Below the pieces are notes generated by a model, which was given only the letters and a program-made list of their open reading frames with translations, made no database searches and was not told where the DNA came from. A program made the position numbers and the translations under genes. A stretch of DNA of 64,000 bases from Scandinavium vulneris_A (GTDB taxonomy: Bacteria; Pseudomonadota; Gammaproteobacteria; Enterobacterales; Enterobacteriaceae): positions 67,352 to 131,351 of the forward strand of contig JBKGRZ010000008.1 in NCBI GenBank assembly GCA_046518185.1, read 5' to 3'. Below are positions 42,132 through 51,377 of this stretch, in pieces; position 1 is the stretch's first letter; each line of letters opens with the position of its first letter.

Positions 42132-43547
42132 ATGAAAGCATTTACCGTTGGTTTGTTCGGCATTGGTCTGGATACCTACTGGCCGCAGTTTGATGGCCTG
42201 CGCGAGCAGCTCGTCGGCTATCTCGGGCGGGTCGATAACCAGTTGCAACAGCGGGAGGTCACGGTGATCAACGCCGGGCTGGTTGATAATCCGCACAGCA
42301 TGGATAACGCCGCCGAGGTGTTTGCCCGTCAAAACGTTGATGCACTGGTGCTGTACATCACCACCTACGCCCTGAGCTCGACGGTGCTGCCGCTGGTGCA
42401 GCAGCTAAAGGTGCCGGTGCTGATTCTGGCGTTGCAGCCAGAGAAAAAAGTGCCATGCGCCACCATCAATCAGCGCGAAGATCGCGGGGAGCGTACCGGG
42501 CAATGGCTGGCGCACTGCCAGGCCTGTAGCGCCCCGGAGCTGGTGAACGTGTTTCAACGCGCTAACATCAGCTACACGCTGGTGCCGGGGTATCTCGACG
42601 ATCCGCAGGCATGGCAGGAAATCGCCAGCTGGCTCGACGCAGCCAGAACCGTCAAGACGCTGAAAACCACTCATATCGGCGTGCTCGGGCATTACTACAA
42701 CGGCATGGTTGACGTCTATTCCAACATGACCAACCTGTCGGCCAAATTCGGCGTGCGCTTCAAGGTACTGGAAGTCTGCGAGCTGGCCGCCTCGCCGATC
42801 ACGGACATCGAGCGCCAGCACAAGCGCGAGCAGGTGTTCGCGGCGCTCAACGTCGACCCGGCCTGTGAAGAATTTGAGCTGCAGCGCGCCATTAGTACCT
42901 CGGTGGCGCTGGATAAACTGGTGGCGCGCCATCAACTCGGCGCGATGGCGTATTACTACGAAGGCGCGTGCGGTTCGCCGGAGGAAAACAGTATTACCTC
43001 GGTGATCCTCGGCAATACGCTCCTCACCGCACGGGATATTCCGGTGGCGGGCGAGTGCGAAATCAAGAATGTGATCGCCATGAAAATCCTCAGCCTGTTA
43101 AAGGCGGGCGGATCGTTCTCGGAGCCGTACGGCATTGATTTTGAGGGTGACACCGTGCAATGGGGTCACGATGGGCCCGCGCATCCGCTGATGTCGACGG
43201 AGAAAGTGCGGCTGGTGCCGTTGCCGGTGTATCACGGCAAGCCAGGCAAAGGGGTGTCGATTCAAATGACGGTCGCCCCGGGGCCAGTGACCTTTTTATC
43301 GGTGGTAGAACATTGCGACGGCAGCGTGACGCTGCAATATGCCGAAGGGGAAGCTGTGCCGGGCGAGGTACTGGATATCGGTAACACCAACAGCCACTAT
43401 CGGTTTTCGCTCTCTGCCCGGGAGTTCACCCGTCGCTGGTGCGAAGGGGGTCCGGCGCATCATTGCGCGATAGGTATGGGTCACGTCGGGGAAAAAATAG
43501 AGGCTATCGCGAAACTACTGGGAATAAGGAGTCTGCGGATAGCCTGA
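42132..43547 (+). CDS. L-arabinose/L-fucose isomerase-family protein, orphan
   Basis: 471 aa, close to AraA (about 500 aa). The pattern of metal ligands in AraA is mirrored: E277 in YYYEGACG, E308 in PVAGECE, H346 in GHDGPAHP and H443 in GGPAHHCAIG, with the C-terminal block WCEGGPAHHCAI recalling AraA. The N-terminal ~180 residues form the AraA/FucI Rossmann-like domain. AGGAACG precedes the ATG. No kinase, epimerase, transporter or regulator for a sugar lies beside it, so the substrate is open. It is flanked by a REP element and by the yjbE control region. E. coli K-12 has no gene here that I recall. Confidence 0.7.
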   Translation: MKAFTVGLFGIGLDTYWPQFDGLREQLVGYLGRVDNQLQQREVTVINAGLVDNPHSMDNAAEVFARQNVDALVLYITTYALSSTVLPLVQQLKVPVLILALQPEKKVPCATINQREDRGERTGQWLAHCQACSAPELVNVFQRANISYTLVPGYLDDPQAWQEIASWLDAARTVKTLKTTHIGVLGHYYNGMVDVYSNMTNLSAKFGVRFKVLEVCELAASPITDIERQHKREQVFAALNVDPACEEFELQRAISTSVALDKLVARHQLGAMAYYYEGACGSPEENSITSVILGNTLLTARDIPVAGECEIKNVIAMKILSLLKAGGSFSEPYGIDFEGDTVQWGHDGPAHPLMSTEKVRLVPLPVYHGKPGKGVSIQMTVAPGPVTFLSVVEHCDGSVTLQYAEGEAVPGEVLDIGNTNSHYRFSLSAREFTRRWCEGGPAHHCAIGMGHVGEKIEAIAKLLGIRSLRIA

Positions 43548-43553
43548 GTTATC

Positions 43554-43604
43554 GCCCGGTGGCGCTTCGCTTGCACGGGCCTACGATCTTGTAGGCCCGT
43601 GCAA
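43554..43604. repeat. REP-like palindrome between isomerase gene and pgi
   Basis: GCCCGGTGGCGCTTCGC is typical REP text and is followed by TTGCACGGGCCTAC-GATCTT-GTAGGCCCGTGCAA at 43571-43604, a perfect 14-bp-arm hairpin. It separates the convergent isomerase and pgi genes and may end or protect both messages. Confidence 0.75.
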
Positions 43605-43619
43605 GCCGTGACGGTTTGT

Positions 43620-45269
43620 TTAGCCGCGCCAGGACTTATAACGGTTAATCAAACCGTTGGTCGAGCTGTCATGGCTGCTGACGTCTTTGCCGTCGGCCAG
43701 TTCTGGCAGAATACGGTTCGCCAGCTGTTTGCCCAATTCAACGCCCCACTGATCAAAGGTGAAGATGTTGAGGATCGCGCCCTGGGTGAAGATTTTGTGC
43801 TCATACAGCGCAATCAGCGCGCCGAGGCTGAACGGGGTAATCTCACGCAGCAGGATGGAGTTGGTTGGACGGTTGCCTTCGAACACTTTGAACGGCACCA
43901 CGTGATCCAGGGTGGCCGGATCTTTACCCTGATCGCGATATTCCTGCTCAACCACATCACGCGCTTTACCAAACGCCAGCGCTTCGGTCTGGGCGAAGAA
44001 GTTGGACAGCAGCTTCGGATGGTGGTCAGACAGCGGATTGTGGGTGATAGCCGGGGCGATGAAATCGCACGGTACCATTTTGGTGCCCTGGTGAATCAGC
44101 TGATAGAACGCGTGCTGACCGTTAGTGCCCGGTTCGCCCCAGATAATTGGCCCAGTTTGGTAATCCACCGCGTTGCCGTTACGGTCAACGTATTTACCGT
44201 TGGATTCCATGTTGCCCTGCTGGAAATACGCCGCGAAGCGGTGCATGTACTGGTCATACGGCAGGATAGCTTCGGTTTCAGCCCCGAAGAAGTTGTTGTA
44301 CCAGATACCGATCAGCGCCAACAGCACTGGCAGGTTTTTCTCAGCCGGAGTGGTGGAGAAGTGTTTATCCATCGCATGCGCGCCGGACAGCAGCTCAACG
44401 AAGTTGTCGTAGCCAACGGACAGGATGATCGACAGACCAATCGCCGACCACAGGGAATAACGACCGCCGACCCAGTCCCAGAACTCGAACATATTGGCAG
44501 TGTCGATCCCGAACTCACCAACCGCTTTACCGTTGGTGGAGAGCGCCGCGAAGTGTTTCGCCACGTGTTTTTCGTCACCGGCGGTTTTCAGGAACCAGTC
44601 GCGCGCGCTGTGGGCGTTGGTCATGGTTTCCTGGGTAGTGAAGGTTTTAGAAGCCACCAGGAACAGGGTCGTTTCCGGATTCACGCCCTTCAGCACTTCA
44701 GCGATGTGGGTACCATCGACGTTAGACACGAAGTGCATGTTCAGGTGATTTTTGTACGGGCGCAGCGCCTCGGTCACCATGAACGGACCTAAATCAGAGC
44801 CGCCGATACCGATGTTCACCACGTCGGTGATGGCTTTGCCGGTGTAGCCTTTCCAGCTACCGGAGATGATCGCTTCTGAGAAATGCTTCATCTTTTCCAG
44901 CACCGCGTTCACTTCCGGCATCACGTCTTTGCCGTCAACGATAATCGGGGTGTTGCTGCGGTTACGCAGCGCAACGTGCAGCACCGCACGGTCTTCGGTA
45001 CGGTTGATCTTCTCGCCAGAGAACATCGACTTAATGGCACCGGCCAGATCGGTCTCTTTCGCCAGCGCCTGCAGCTTGCTCAGCGTCTCTTCAGTGATGC
45101 GGTTTTTGGAGAAATCCACCAGCATCAGATCGTCGAACGTCGCGGAGAATTTGGCGAAACGGTCGCCATCTTTCGCGAACAGGTCGGCAATCGACACGTC
45201 CTTCATTTCATCATAATGTTTCTGTAATGCCTGCCAGGCAGAGGTCTGCGTTGGATTGATGTTTTTCAT
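43620..45269 (-). CDS. pgi: Glucose-6-phosphate isomerase
   Basis: 549 aa, the E. coli length. PGI signature regions are DVVNIGIGGSDLGPFMVTEAL (first phosphate loop), FEFWDWVGGRYSLWSAIGLS and the C-terminal FDQWGVELGKQLA. It interconverts glucose-6-phosphate and fructose-6-phosphate in glycolysis, so fructose-6-phosphate made by the fructokinase of this window can reach the pentose pathway through it. No oddities. Confidence 0.99.
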   Translation of the reverse strand: MKNINPTQTSAWQALQKHYDEMKDVSIADLFAKDGDRFAKFSATFDDLMLVDFSKNRITEETLSKLQALAKETDLAGAIKSMFSGEKINRTEDRAVLHVALRNRSNTPIIVDGKDVMPEVNAVLEKMKHFSEAIISGSWKGYTGKAITDVVNIGIGGSDLGPFMVTEALRPYKNHLNMHFVSNVDGTHIAEVLKGVNPETTLFLVASKTFTTQETMTNAHSARDWFLKTAGDEKHVAKHFAALSTNGKAVGEFGIDTANMFEFWDWVGGRYSLWSAIGLSIILSVGYDNFVELLSGAHAMDKHFSTTPAEKNLPVLLALIGIWYNNFFGAETEAILPYDQYMHRFAAYFQQGNMESNGKYVDRNGNAVDYQTGPIIWGEPGTNGQHAFYQLIHQGTKMVPCDFIAPAITHNPLSDHHPKLLSNFFAQTEALAFGKARDVVEQEYRDQGKDPATLDHVVPFKVFEGNRPTNSILLREITPFSLGALIALYEHKIFTQGAILNIFTFDQWGVELGKQLANRILPELADGKDVSSHDSSTNGLINRYKSWRG

Positions 45270-45466
45270 AGCAATACTCTTCTGATTTGAAAAATGTGAC
45301 TTCGCTCGATTGTAGCGCCTGCGACGGTTTTTGTGATGATTTTTGTGTCATTCAGCGATTTCTTACGCACCGGGAGGGCTCTGTTACCAACAGCCTTGTT
45401 TATACTCTGTGCATACTGCCGTTAGACGGGTTCAACCGCCCACGTTATTGAGGATAAAGAGAAAAA

Positions 45467-47254
45467 ATGGAACTGCCTGTCCCGTTTCTATTGGTGATCA
45501 TCGCTATCGCCTCCCTGCTGGCCCAGTGGCTGGCCTGGGGTTTACGCATCCCCGCGATTCTGCCACTGCTGCTGATTGGCGTAGGGCTTGGCCCGGGGCT
45601 GCACATTCTGCAACCCGACCTGCTGTTCGGCTCGCTGCTGTTTCCGCTGGTGTCGCTGTCGGTGGCGATCATTCTGTTCGAAGGCGCACTGACGCTACGC
45701 GTTGACGAAATTCGCGGGCTCGGCGGTGTGGTGCGCAATCTGGTCACCGTCGGGATGCTGATTACGTTTGCCGTCATCTCACTGGCCTGCTGGGGCATTC
45801 TCGGCCTGACGCCGCAAATTTCCGCCCTGATAGGCGCGGTGACGGTGGTTACAGGCCCGACGGTGATCGCCCCGCTGATGCGTGTGGTGCGCCCGTCCTC
45901 GTCCATTAACCAGGTGCTGCGCTGGGAAGGCATCGTCATCGATCCGGTTGGCGCGATCTTCACCCTGATGGTGTTTGAATTTATCACCCTCAAGGATGTC
46001 TCCGGTGGTGGCCTCCACCTGCTGCTGATGCTGGCGCAGACGCTGGTCGTCGGGCTGGTCAGCGGCGGAATTTTCGGTTTCCTGCTCGGCAATGCGCTAA
46101 AGCGCGGCTGGCTCCCGGGCTATCTGCAAAACTTTGCGGTGCTGGCGATTGTGCTGCTGACCTTCGGGCTGTCTAACACCCTCGCCGATGAATCCGGCCT
46201 GCTGGCGGTGACGGTACTCGGCATTTGGCTCGCCAATATGAAAGAGGTCGAAACCACGGATATCGTTGAGTTCAAAGAAGAACTTTCCGCTATTCTGCTG
46301 TCGGCGCTGTTTATCATTCTGGCCGCACGGCTGGATATTCAGGCCCTGTGGGCAATGGGCTGGCCGCTGTTGGGGCTATTACTGGTGGTGCAGTTCATCG
46401 CCCGTCCGCTGTGTATTCTGGCCTCGACCTACCGCTCCTCTCTTCACTGGCGTGAAAAGCTGCTGCTGTGCTGGATTGCCCCGCGCGGGATTGTGGCCGC
46501 GGCGGTCAGCTCACTGTTCGCCCTGACGCTGCAACAAAAGGGCTATGACGGCGCCGACCAGCTGGTGACGGTGGTCTTTGCCATTATCATCGGCACCGTG
46601 GTGCTGCAAAGCCTGACCAGCGGCTGGCTGGCGCGTCTGCTCGGGGTGCAGCAGCGTAAACCACGCGGCATTTTGATTGTCGGCGCAAATACCGTGGCGC
46701 GTACCCTGGCGCAAGCGCTGAAAAAACTCGATATTCCGGTGCAGCTTAGCGACAACAGCTGGGAATATTATCGCCTGGCGCGGATGGAAGGGCTGCCGAC
46801 CTATTACGGCAACGTCTGGTCGGAACATGCCGAGAACTTCCTCAATCTGAGCGAGACGCGCCAGGTGATCGCCCTCTCGCCTAACCGCCATCAAAATGCG
46901 CTCGCGGTGCTGCATTTCAAACACATCTTCGGCGAAAACCGGGTGTTCTCTATTCGTACTGGCCCGGCCACTAAAGGCCGCAGTGAAACCGAGACGCGCC
47001 ATGAACGGTTGTTTGATAAAGAGCTGACCTGGGCGCGGCTCAGCAGCCTGCTGGCCAAAGGGGCGGTGGTGAAAGTTACACGCCTGAATGAGAATTTTGG
47101 CTGGGAGGATTATCGGAACGCGAACCCCGGCGCAACACCGCTGTTTGCCCGCAAAGAGGATGGGGTATTGATGACGATGAACAGCCACCAGACGCCACCG
47201 TTGCCGTGTACGTTGGTGGCAATTGTTGAAAATGAAAAATCGACATCATCGTAA
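45467..47254 (+). CDS. CPA1-type cation:proton antiporter with TrkA-N-like C-terminus
   Basis: 595 aa. About the first 400 residues contain some 12-13 membrane segments, with the CPA1 traits ILFEGALTLR, VTGPTVIAPLMRVV and GIVIDPVGAIFTLMVFEF (ion-binding Asp). The C-terminal ~190 residues begin with KPRGILIVGANTVARTLAQA, a Rossmann nucleotide-binding pattern like RCK/TrkA-N. It should exchange Na+ or K+ for H+ under nucleotide control. It lies just upstream of the lysC leader; the lysC -35 starts 3 bp after its stop. I do not recall this gene at the E. coli lysC locus. Ion choice is not predictable. Confidence 0.8.
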   Translation: MELPVPFLLVIIAIASLLAQWLAWGLRIPAILPLLLIGVGLGPGLHILQPDLLFGSLLFPLVSLSVAIILFEGALTLRVDEIRGLGGVVRNLVTVGMLITFAVISLACWGILGLTPQISALIGAVTVVTGPTVIAPLMRVVRPSSSINQVLRWEGIVIDPVGAIFTLMVFEFITLKDVSGGGLHLLLMLAQTLVVGLVSGGIFGFLLGNALKRGWLPGYLQNFAVLAIVLLTFGLSNTLADESGLLAVTVLGIWLANMKEVETTDIVEFKEELSAILLSALFIILAARLDIQALWAMGWPLLGLLLVVQFIARPLCILASTYRSSLHWREKLLLCWIAPRGIVAAAVSSLFALTLQQKGYDGADQLVTVVFAIIIGTVVLQSLTSGWLARLLGVQQRKPRGILIVGANTVARTLAQALKKLDIPVQLSDNSWEYYRLARMEGLPTYYGNVWSEHAENFLNLSETRQVIALSPNRHQNALAVLHFKHIFGENRVFSIRTGPATKGRSETETRHERLFDKELTWARLSSLLAKGAVVKVTRLNENFGWEDYRNANPGATPLFARKEDGVLMTMNSHQTPPLPCTLVAIVENEKSTSS

Positions 47255-47256
47255 CG

Positions 47257-47286
47257 TTGACAACACCCCCCGGAACCCTTTATTTA
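47257..47286 (+). promoter_or_regulatory. lysC: Putative lysC promoter
   Basis: TTGACA at 47257-47262 and TATTTA at 47281-47286 with an 18-bp spacer, directly after the antiporter stop and about 30 bp before the riboswitch. The -35 is perfect; the -10 is weak. Confidence 0.55.
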
Positions 47287-47316
47287 TTAACCCCTACCTG
47301 CGCACCCGTGCGCAGG

Positions 47317-47503
47317 CCAGAAGAGGAGCATCGCCCAGGCGAAGTGTTCGAGGAGCCAGTCCTGCGAAAACACTTTATGGGGAGCGATGCCGAGATAGCA
47401 GAGCATCTGGCAGTGTTCACTATCGGCTACAGAGGCTGAATCCTCTGGGCTGTCACCGGAAGCGACCCGCAGTCGGGCGCTTCACAAGGTGGAGCGCTTC
47501 TGG
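47317..47503 (+). ncRNA. Lysine riboswitch (L box) in the lysC leader
   Basis: P1 is CCAGAAG at 47317-47323 pairing with CTTCTGG at 47497-47503. Conserved L-box elements follow in order: AGAGGAGCATCGCC, GGAGCCAGTCCTGCG, GGGGAGCGATGCCGAG, GAGGCTGAATCCTCTGGG and CGCAGTCGGGCG. The order and text match the E. coli lysC leader as I recall it. Lysine binding should reduce translation and stability of lysC mRNA, whose ribosome binding site (ACGAGG) lies 70 to 80 bp downstream of the aptamer. A small hairpin CCTGCGC-ACCC-GTGCGCAGG stands just before it. Confidence 0.95.
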
Positions 47504-47588
47504 GTGAACTGTAGCTTTATCTACGTCTACCCTTCCGCTCTTTCCTTGTGCCAAGGCTGAGAATTTAATTCCCTGACACGAGGTTTTT

Positions 47589-48950
47589 ATGACAGATGTT
47601 CTATCCCCGCTCGTCGTCGCCAAATTTGGCGGAACCAGCGTAGCCGATTACGAAGCCATGAACCGCAGCGCCGATGTGGTGCTCTCCGATTCCGGCGCAC
47701 GCCTGGTCGTCCTTTCCGCCTCAGCGGGGGTCACAAATCTGCTGGTTGCTCTGGCGGAAGGCCTCGAATCCACCGAACGTTTCGTTAAACTCGACGCGCT
47801 GCGTAAAATTCAGTTCGATATTCTGGACCGTTTGCAGAACCCGAACGTTATCCGCGAAGAAGTGGAACGCCTGCTGGAGAACATTACTACCCTGGCAGAA
47901 GCCGCTTCGCTGGCCCACTCAACGGCGCTGACCGATGAGCTGGTGAGCCACGGCGAACTGATGTCTACCCTGCTGTTCGTAGAAATCCTGCGCGAGCGTC
48001 ATATCCCGGCGCAGTGGTTTGACGTGCGTAAAGTGATGCGCACCAGCGATCGCTTTGGTCGCGCCGAGCCGGACGTTGCTGCCCTGGCGGAACTCTCTGC
48101 TCAACAACTCGCCCCGCGTCTGGCTGAAGGTCTGGTGATCACCCAGGGCTTTATCGGCAGTGAAGCCAAAGGTCGCACCACCACGCTTGGCCGGGGCGGC
48201 AGCGACTACACCGCCGCTCTGCTGGGCGAAGCGCTGCACGCCTCTCGCGTCGATATCTGGACCGATGTACCGGGCATCTACACCACCGACCCGCGCGTGG
48301 TGCCTGCCGCGCATCGCATCGACGAAATTGCCTTTGAAGAAGCCGCTGAACTGGCGACCTTTGGGGCGAAAGTGCTGCATCCGGCGACGCTGCTGCCTGC
48401 CGTACGCAGTGACATTCCGGTGTTTGTCGGCTCCAGCAAAGATCCAAAAGCGGGCGGCACGCTGGTGTGCAATAAAACCGTTAATCCGCCGCTGTTCCGC
48501 GCGCTGGCCCTGCGCCGCAAGCAAACCCTGGTGACCCTGCACAGCCTGAACATGCTGCACTCCCGCGGCTTCCTGGCTGAAGTGTTTGGTATTCTGGCGC
48601 GCCATAATATTTCGGTCGATCTGATAACCACCTCCGAAGTGAGCATCGCCCTGACTCTCGACACCACCGGTTCGACCGCCACCAGCGAAACCCTGCTGAC
48701 GCAGTCGCTGCTGATTGAGCTGTCTGCGCTGTGCCGCGTGGAAGTGGAAGAGAACCTGGCCCTGGTGGCGCTGATTGGTAATGACCTGTCGAAAGCCTGT
48801 GGCGTCGGCAAAGAGGTGTTTGGCGTGCTCGACCCGTTCAACATCCGCATGATTTGCTACGGCGCATCCAGCCATAACCTGTGCTTCCTGGTACCGGGTG
48901 CTGAAGCGGAAGAAGTCGTGCGAAAACTTCATCATAATTTGTTTGAATAA
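47589..48950 (+). CDS. lysC: Lysine-sensitive aspartokinase III
   Basis: 453 aa, near the E. coli length (449). Kinase N-terminus VAKFGGTSVADYEAMNRSA with KFGGTS at 12-17; TTLGRGGSDYTAALLGEAL is the second kinase motif. The C-terminal ~150 residues hold two ACT domains for lysine inhibition (NMLHSRGFLAEVFGILARHN). It phosphorylates aspartate at the head of lysine, threonine and methionine synthesis. The 5' leader riboswitch gives lysine control. Confidence 0.98.
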   Translation: MTDVLSPLVVAKFGGTSVADYEAMNRSADVVLSDSGARLVVLSASAGVTNLLVALAEGLESTERFVKLDALRKIQFDILDRLQNPNVIREEVERLLENITTLAEAASLAHSTALTDELVSHGELMSTLLFVEILRERHIPAQWFDVRKVMRTSDRFGRAEPDVAALAELSAQQLAPRLAEGLVITQGFIGSEAKGRTTTLGRGGSDYTAALLGEALHASRVDIWTDVPGIYTTDPRVVPAAHRIDEIAFEEAAELATFGAKVLHPATLLPAVRSDIPVFVGSSKDPKAGGTLVCNKTVNPPLFRALALRRKQTLVTLHSLNMLHSRGFLAEVFGILARHNISVDLITTSEVSIALTLDTTGSTATSETLLTQSLLIELSALCRVEVEENLALVALIGNDLSKACGVGKEVFGVLDPFNIRMICYGASSHNLCFLVPGAEAEEVVRKLHHNLFE

Positions 48951-48979
48951 TCATCCTGAGCAGGATAAACAATACCGAT

Positions 48980-49004
48980 AGCCGGGCTCGAACCCGGCTT
49001 TTTT
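48980..49004 (+). terminator. lysC terminator
   Basis: AGCCGGG-CTCGAA-CCCGGCT followed by a T-run, 29 bp past the lysC stop. Confidence 0.9.
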
Positions 49005-49046
49005 ATACCTATAAATACAACACAACACTATCGCAAGGAAACCATC

Positions 49047-49988
49047 ATGCTCGCTATCCTCACGCGGCTGTTCCCGCTCTGGGCGGTGCTGCTCTCCGTA
49101 CTCGCCTATAAAACACCAACCACCTTTACGTCGATTGGCCCATGGGTCACTACCCTGCTGATGCTTATCATGTTCGGCATGGGTGTCCACCTGAAACTCG
49201 ATGACTTCAAACGCGTGCTGTCGCGTCCGGCCCCGGTTGCGGCGGGAATTTTCCTTCACTATCTGGTGATGCCGCTCGCGGCGTGGCTGCTGGCAATGCT
49301 GTTCCACATGCCACCGGAGCTCTCTGCCGGCATGGTGCTGGTCGGCAGCGTGGCCAGCGGCACGGCGTCGAACGTGATGATTTTTCTGGCGAAGGGCGAT
49401 GTCGCGCTGTCGGTGACCATCTCGTCGGTCTCCACCCTGGTGGGCGTGATTGCTACTCCACTGCTGACGCGGCTGTACGTTGATACTCATATTCAGGTTG
49501 ATGTGATGGGGATGCTGCTCAGCATTCTGCAAATCGTAGTGATCCCAATTGCGCTGGGCCTGGTGGTTCATCATCTGCTGCCGCGCGTGGTCAAAGCGGT
49601 GGAGCCGTATCTGCCCGCGTTCTCGATGGTGTGTATTCTGGCCATCATCAGCGCCGTGGTGGCGGGTTCCGCATCGCATATCGCGTCGGTCGGTTTTGTG
49701 GTGATTGTGGCGGTTATCCTGCACAACACCCTCGGCCTGCTCGGCGGCTACTGGGGTGGACGCCTGTTCGGCTTTGACGAATCGACCTGCCGTACGCTGG
49801 CGATTGAAGTCGGGATGCAGAACTCCGGCCTTGCCGCCGCGCTGGGTAAAATCTACTTCGGCCCGCTCGCCGCCCTGCCGGGTGCGCTGTTCTCTGTTTG
49901 GCACAACCTGTCCGGGTCGCTGCTGGCGGGATACTGGTCGGGCAAACCGGTCGAGAAAGAGCAGATTGCGGTAGCGAAAGAGAATTAA
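49047..49988 (+). CDS. panS: Bile-acid/Na+ symporter-family transporter, PanS-like
   Basis: 313 aa with about 9-10 membrane segments. BASS-family features are MFGMGVHLKLDDFKRVLSRP, VGSVASGTASNVMIFLAKGD and IEVGMQNSGLAAALGK. The overall sequence agrees with Salmonella PanS as I remember it, a transporter for ketopantoate/pantoate used in coenzyme A synthesis. That substrate call rests on similarity, not on context: the neighbours lysC and yjbD give no link. AAGGAAACC precedes the ATG. Confidence 0.7.
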   Translation: MLAILTRLFPLWAVLLSVLAYKTPTTFTSIGPWVTTLLMLIMFGMGVHLKLDDFKRVLSRPAPVAAGIFLHYLVMPLAAWLLAMLFHMPPELSAGMVLVGSVASGTASNVMIFLAKGDVALSVTISSVSTLVGVIATPLLTRLYVDTHIQVDVMGMLLSILQIVVIPIALGLVVHHLLPRVVKAVEPYLPAFSMVCILAIISAVVAGSASHIASVGFVVIVAVILHNTLGLLGGYWGGRLFGFDESTCRTLAIEVGMQNSGLAAALGKIYFGPLAALPGALFSVWHNLSGSLLAGYWSGKPVEKEQIAVAKEN

Positions 49989-50092
49989 TGTTTTCAGTGC
50001 ATGCCGACTAATATCGTCATGCACTCATAAGACGAAGGCGCATTGTCCCGTTGTGCGGTACACTCAGGGCACAATTCTTTGGAGGTTTCATC

Positions 50093-50365
50093 ATGGCAAT
50101 TTCACGTCTGACCCAGCAGGACATGACCGAGAAAGAACAACGCGAGCTGAAAACCCTCCTCGATCGCGCCCGTATCGCCCACGGGCGCACACTGACTAAC
50201 GCGGAAAACAACAGCGTCAAAAAAGAGTACATCGACAAGCTGATGGTCGAACGAGAAGCTGCGGCCAAGAAAGCCCGCCAGTTAAAGAAAAATCAGGCCT
50301 ACAAAGTCGATAAAGAAGCGACCTTCACCTGGACTGCCAGCACCGGGCCGCGAGGAAGACGCTAA
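50093..50365 (+). CDS. yjbD: YjbD, DUF3811 family
   Basis: 90 aa from ATG 50093, the E. coli length, with TTTGGAGG upstream. It is hydrophilic and very basic: MAISRLTQQDMTEKEQRELK, then a Lys/Ala/Arg-rich helix, ending TGPRGRR. No domain of known function. The composition is compatible with a nucleic-acid or ribosome association, but nothing proves it. It is followed by a strong bidirectional terminator shared with rluF. Confidence 0.9.
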   Translation: MAISRLTQQDMTEKEQRELKTLLDRARIAHGRTLTNAENNSVKKEYIDKLMVEREAAAKKARQLKKNQAYKVDKEATFTWTASTGPRGRR

Positions 50366-50390
50366 GCGCCATAAAGCCTATGGAAGAATC

Positions 50391-50419
50391 AAAAATGCCG
50401 GGATTATCCCGGCATTTCT
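50391..50419. terminator. yjbD/rluF bidirectional terminator
   Basis: AAATGCCGGGA-TTA-TCCCGGCATTT, perfect 11-bp arms, between convergent yjbD and rluF with T- and A-rich flanks. Confidence 0.85.
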
Positions 50420-50438
50420 GTCTGTGGTACTGAATGGA

Positions 50439-51320
50439 TTAACGCCCTTTTTTCTTACGGCCTGGTGACGCAAAGCGTTTACGGTTCGCCAGTTCCGCTG
50501 GGGTTTTCGCCATGTTTTTACCCGCGCTGCTGGCAGGTTTCTTCGCAGGCGTAGCCGCCGTTTTCGGTTTGGCCTTGGCTTTTGCCGGTTTGGCTTCCGA
50601 GGACGAATTCTCAATCAGCTTAAACAGCTCAATCAATTCATCGTCGGTAAGGTCACGCCATTCCCCCAGCGGTAAGCCTTTCAGGCTGACGTTCATAATG
50701 CGCGTACGTTCCAGCTTGGTGACGTCAAAGCCAAAATGCTCGCACATACGGCGGATCTGACGGTTCAGGCCCTGAACCAGCGTGATGCGGAAAGTGAACG
50801 GCCCTTCTTTCTTGACCTTACACTTTTTCGTCACCGTCCCGAGGATCGGCACCCCCTTGCCCATTCCCAGAATGAAATCATCGGTCACCGGTTTGTTCAC
50901 CGTCACCAGATATTCTTTTTCATGGTCGTTGCCTGCACGGAGGATTTTGTTCACCAGGTCGCCATCGTTGGTGAGGAAAATCAGGCCCTGCGAGTCTTTG
51001 TCCAGGCGGCCAATCGGGAACACGCGGCTGCTGTGGTTGACGAAATCGACGATGTTATCCTTTTCGCCGTTCTCAGTGGTGCTGACGATGCCGACCGGTT
51101 TATTCAATGCGATTAACACCAAATCGTCTTCCTGACGCGGCTCGATAAGCTGACCGTTGACCTTCACGACGTCGCCTGCCACCACCTGATCGCCAATGGC
51201 GGCACGTTTACCGTTGATGAACACGTTTCCCTGTTCGATGTAGCGGTCGGCGTCACGACGTGAGCAGATGCCACTTTCGCTGATGTATTTATTTAATCGG
51301 ATGGATTGAGTCGGCAGCAT
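50439..51320 (-). CDS. rluF: 23S rRNA pseudouridine synthase F
   Basis: 293 aa, close to E. coli RluF (290). The N-terminal S4 RNA-binding domain is LNKYISESGICSRRDADRYI. The catalytic motif is GRLDKDSQGLIFLTNDG with the conserved Asp, and GLNRQIRRMCEHFGFDVTKL follows. The Lys/Ala/Pro-rich tail (AKPAKAKAKPKTAATPAKKP) is typical for the protein. It makes pseudouridine 2604 in 23S rRNA and also modifies tRNA-Tyr. In E. coli pepE stands next; it is missing here. Confidence 0.95.
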   Translation of the reverse strand: MLPTQSIRLNKYISESGICSRRDADRYIEQGNVFINGKRAAIGDQVVAGDVVKVNGQLIEPRQEDDLVLIALNKPVGIVSTTENGEKDNIVDFVNHSSRVFPIGRLDKDSQGLIFLTNDGDLVNKILRAGNDHEKEYLVTVNKPVTDDFILGMGKGVPILGTVTKKCKVKKEGPFTFRITLVQGLNRQIRRMCEHFGFDVTKLERTRIMNVSLKGLPLGEWRDLTDDELIELFKLIENSSSEAKPAKAKAKPKTAATPAKKPASSAGKNMAKTPAELANRKRFASPGRKKKGR

Positions 51321-51377
51321 AGTTTCTCCTGTATGCGCGAACTATACCAAAGGCCGATAGCCTTAGAAAACAGCGCA

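Noticed and set aside
43599..44792. 397-aa open frame on the plus strand
   Set aside because: Antisense to pgi with no recognisable family pattern.
47223..47507. Small open frames in the lysC leader
   Set aside because: They coincide with the lysine riboswitch, whose RNA structure explains the sequence.
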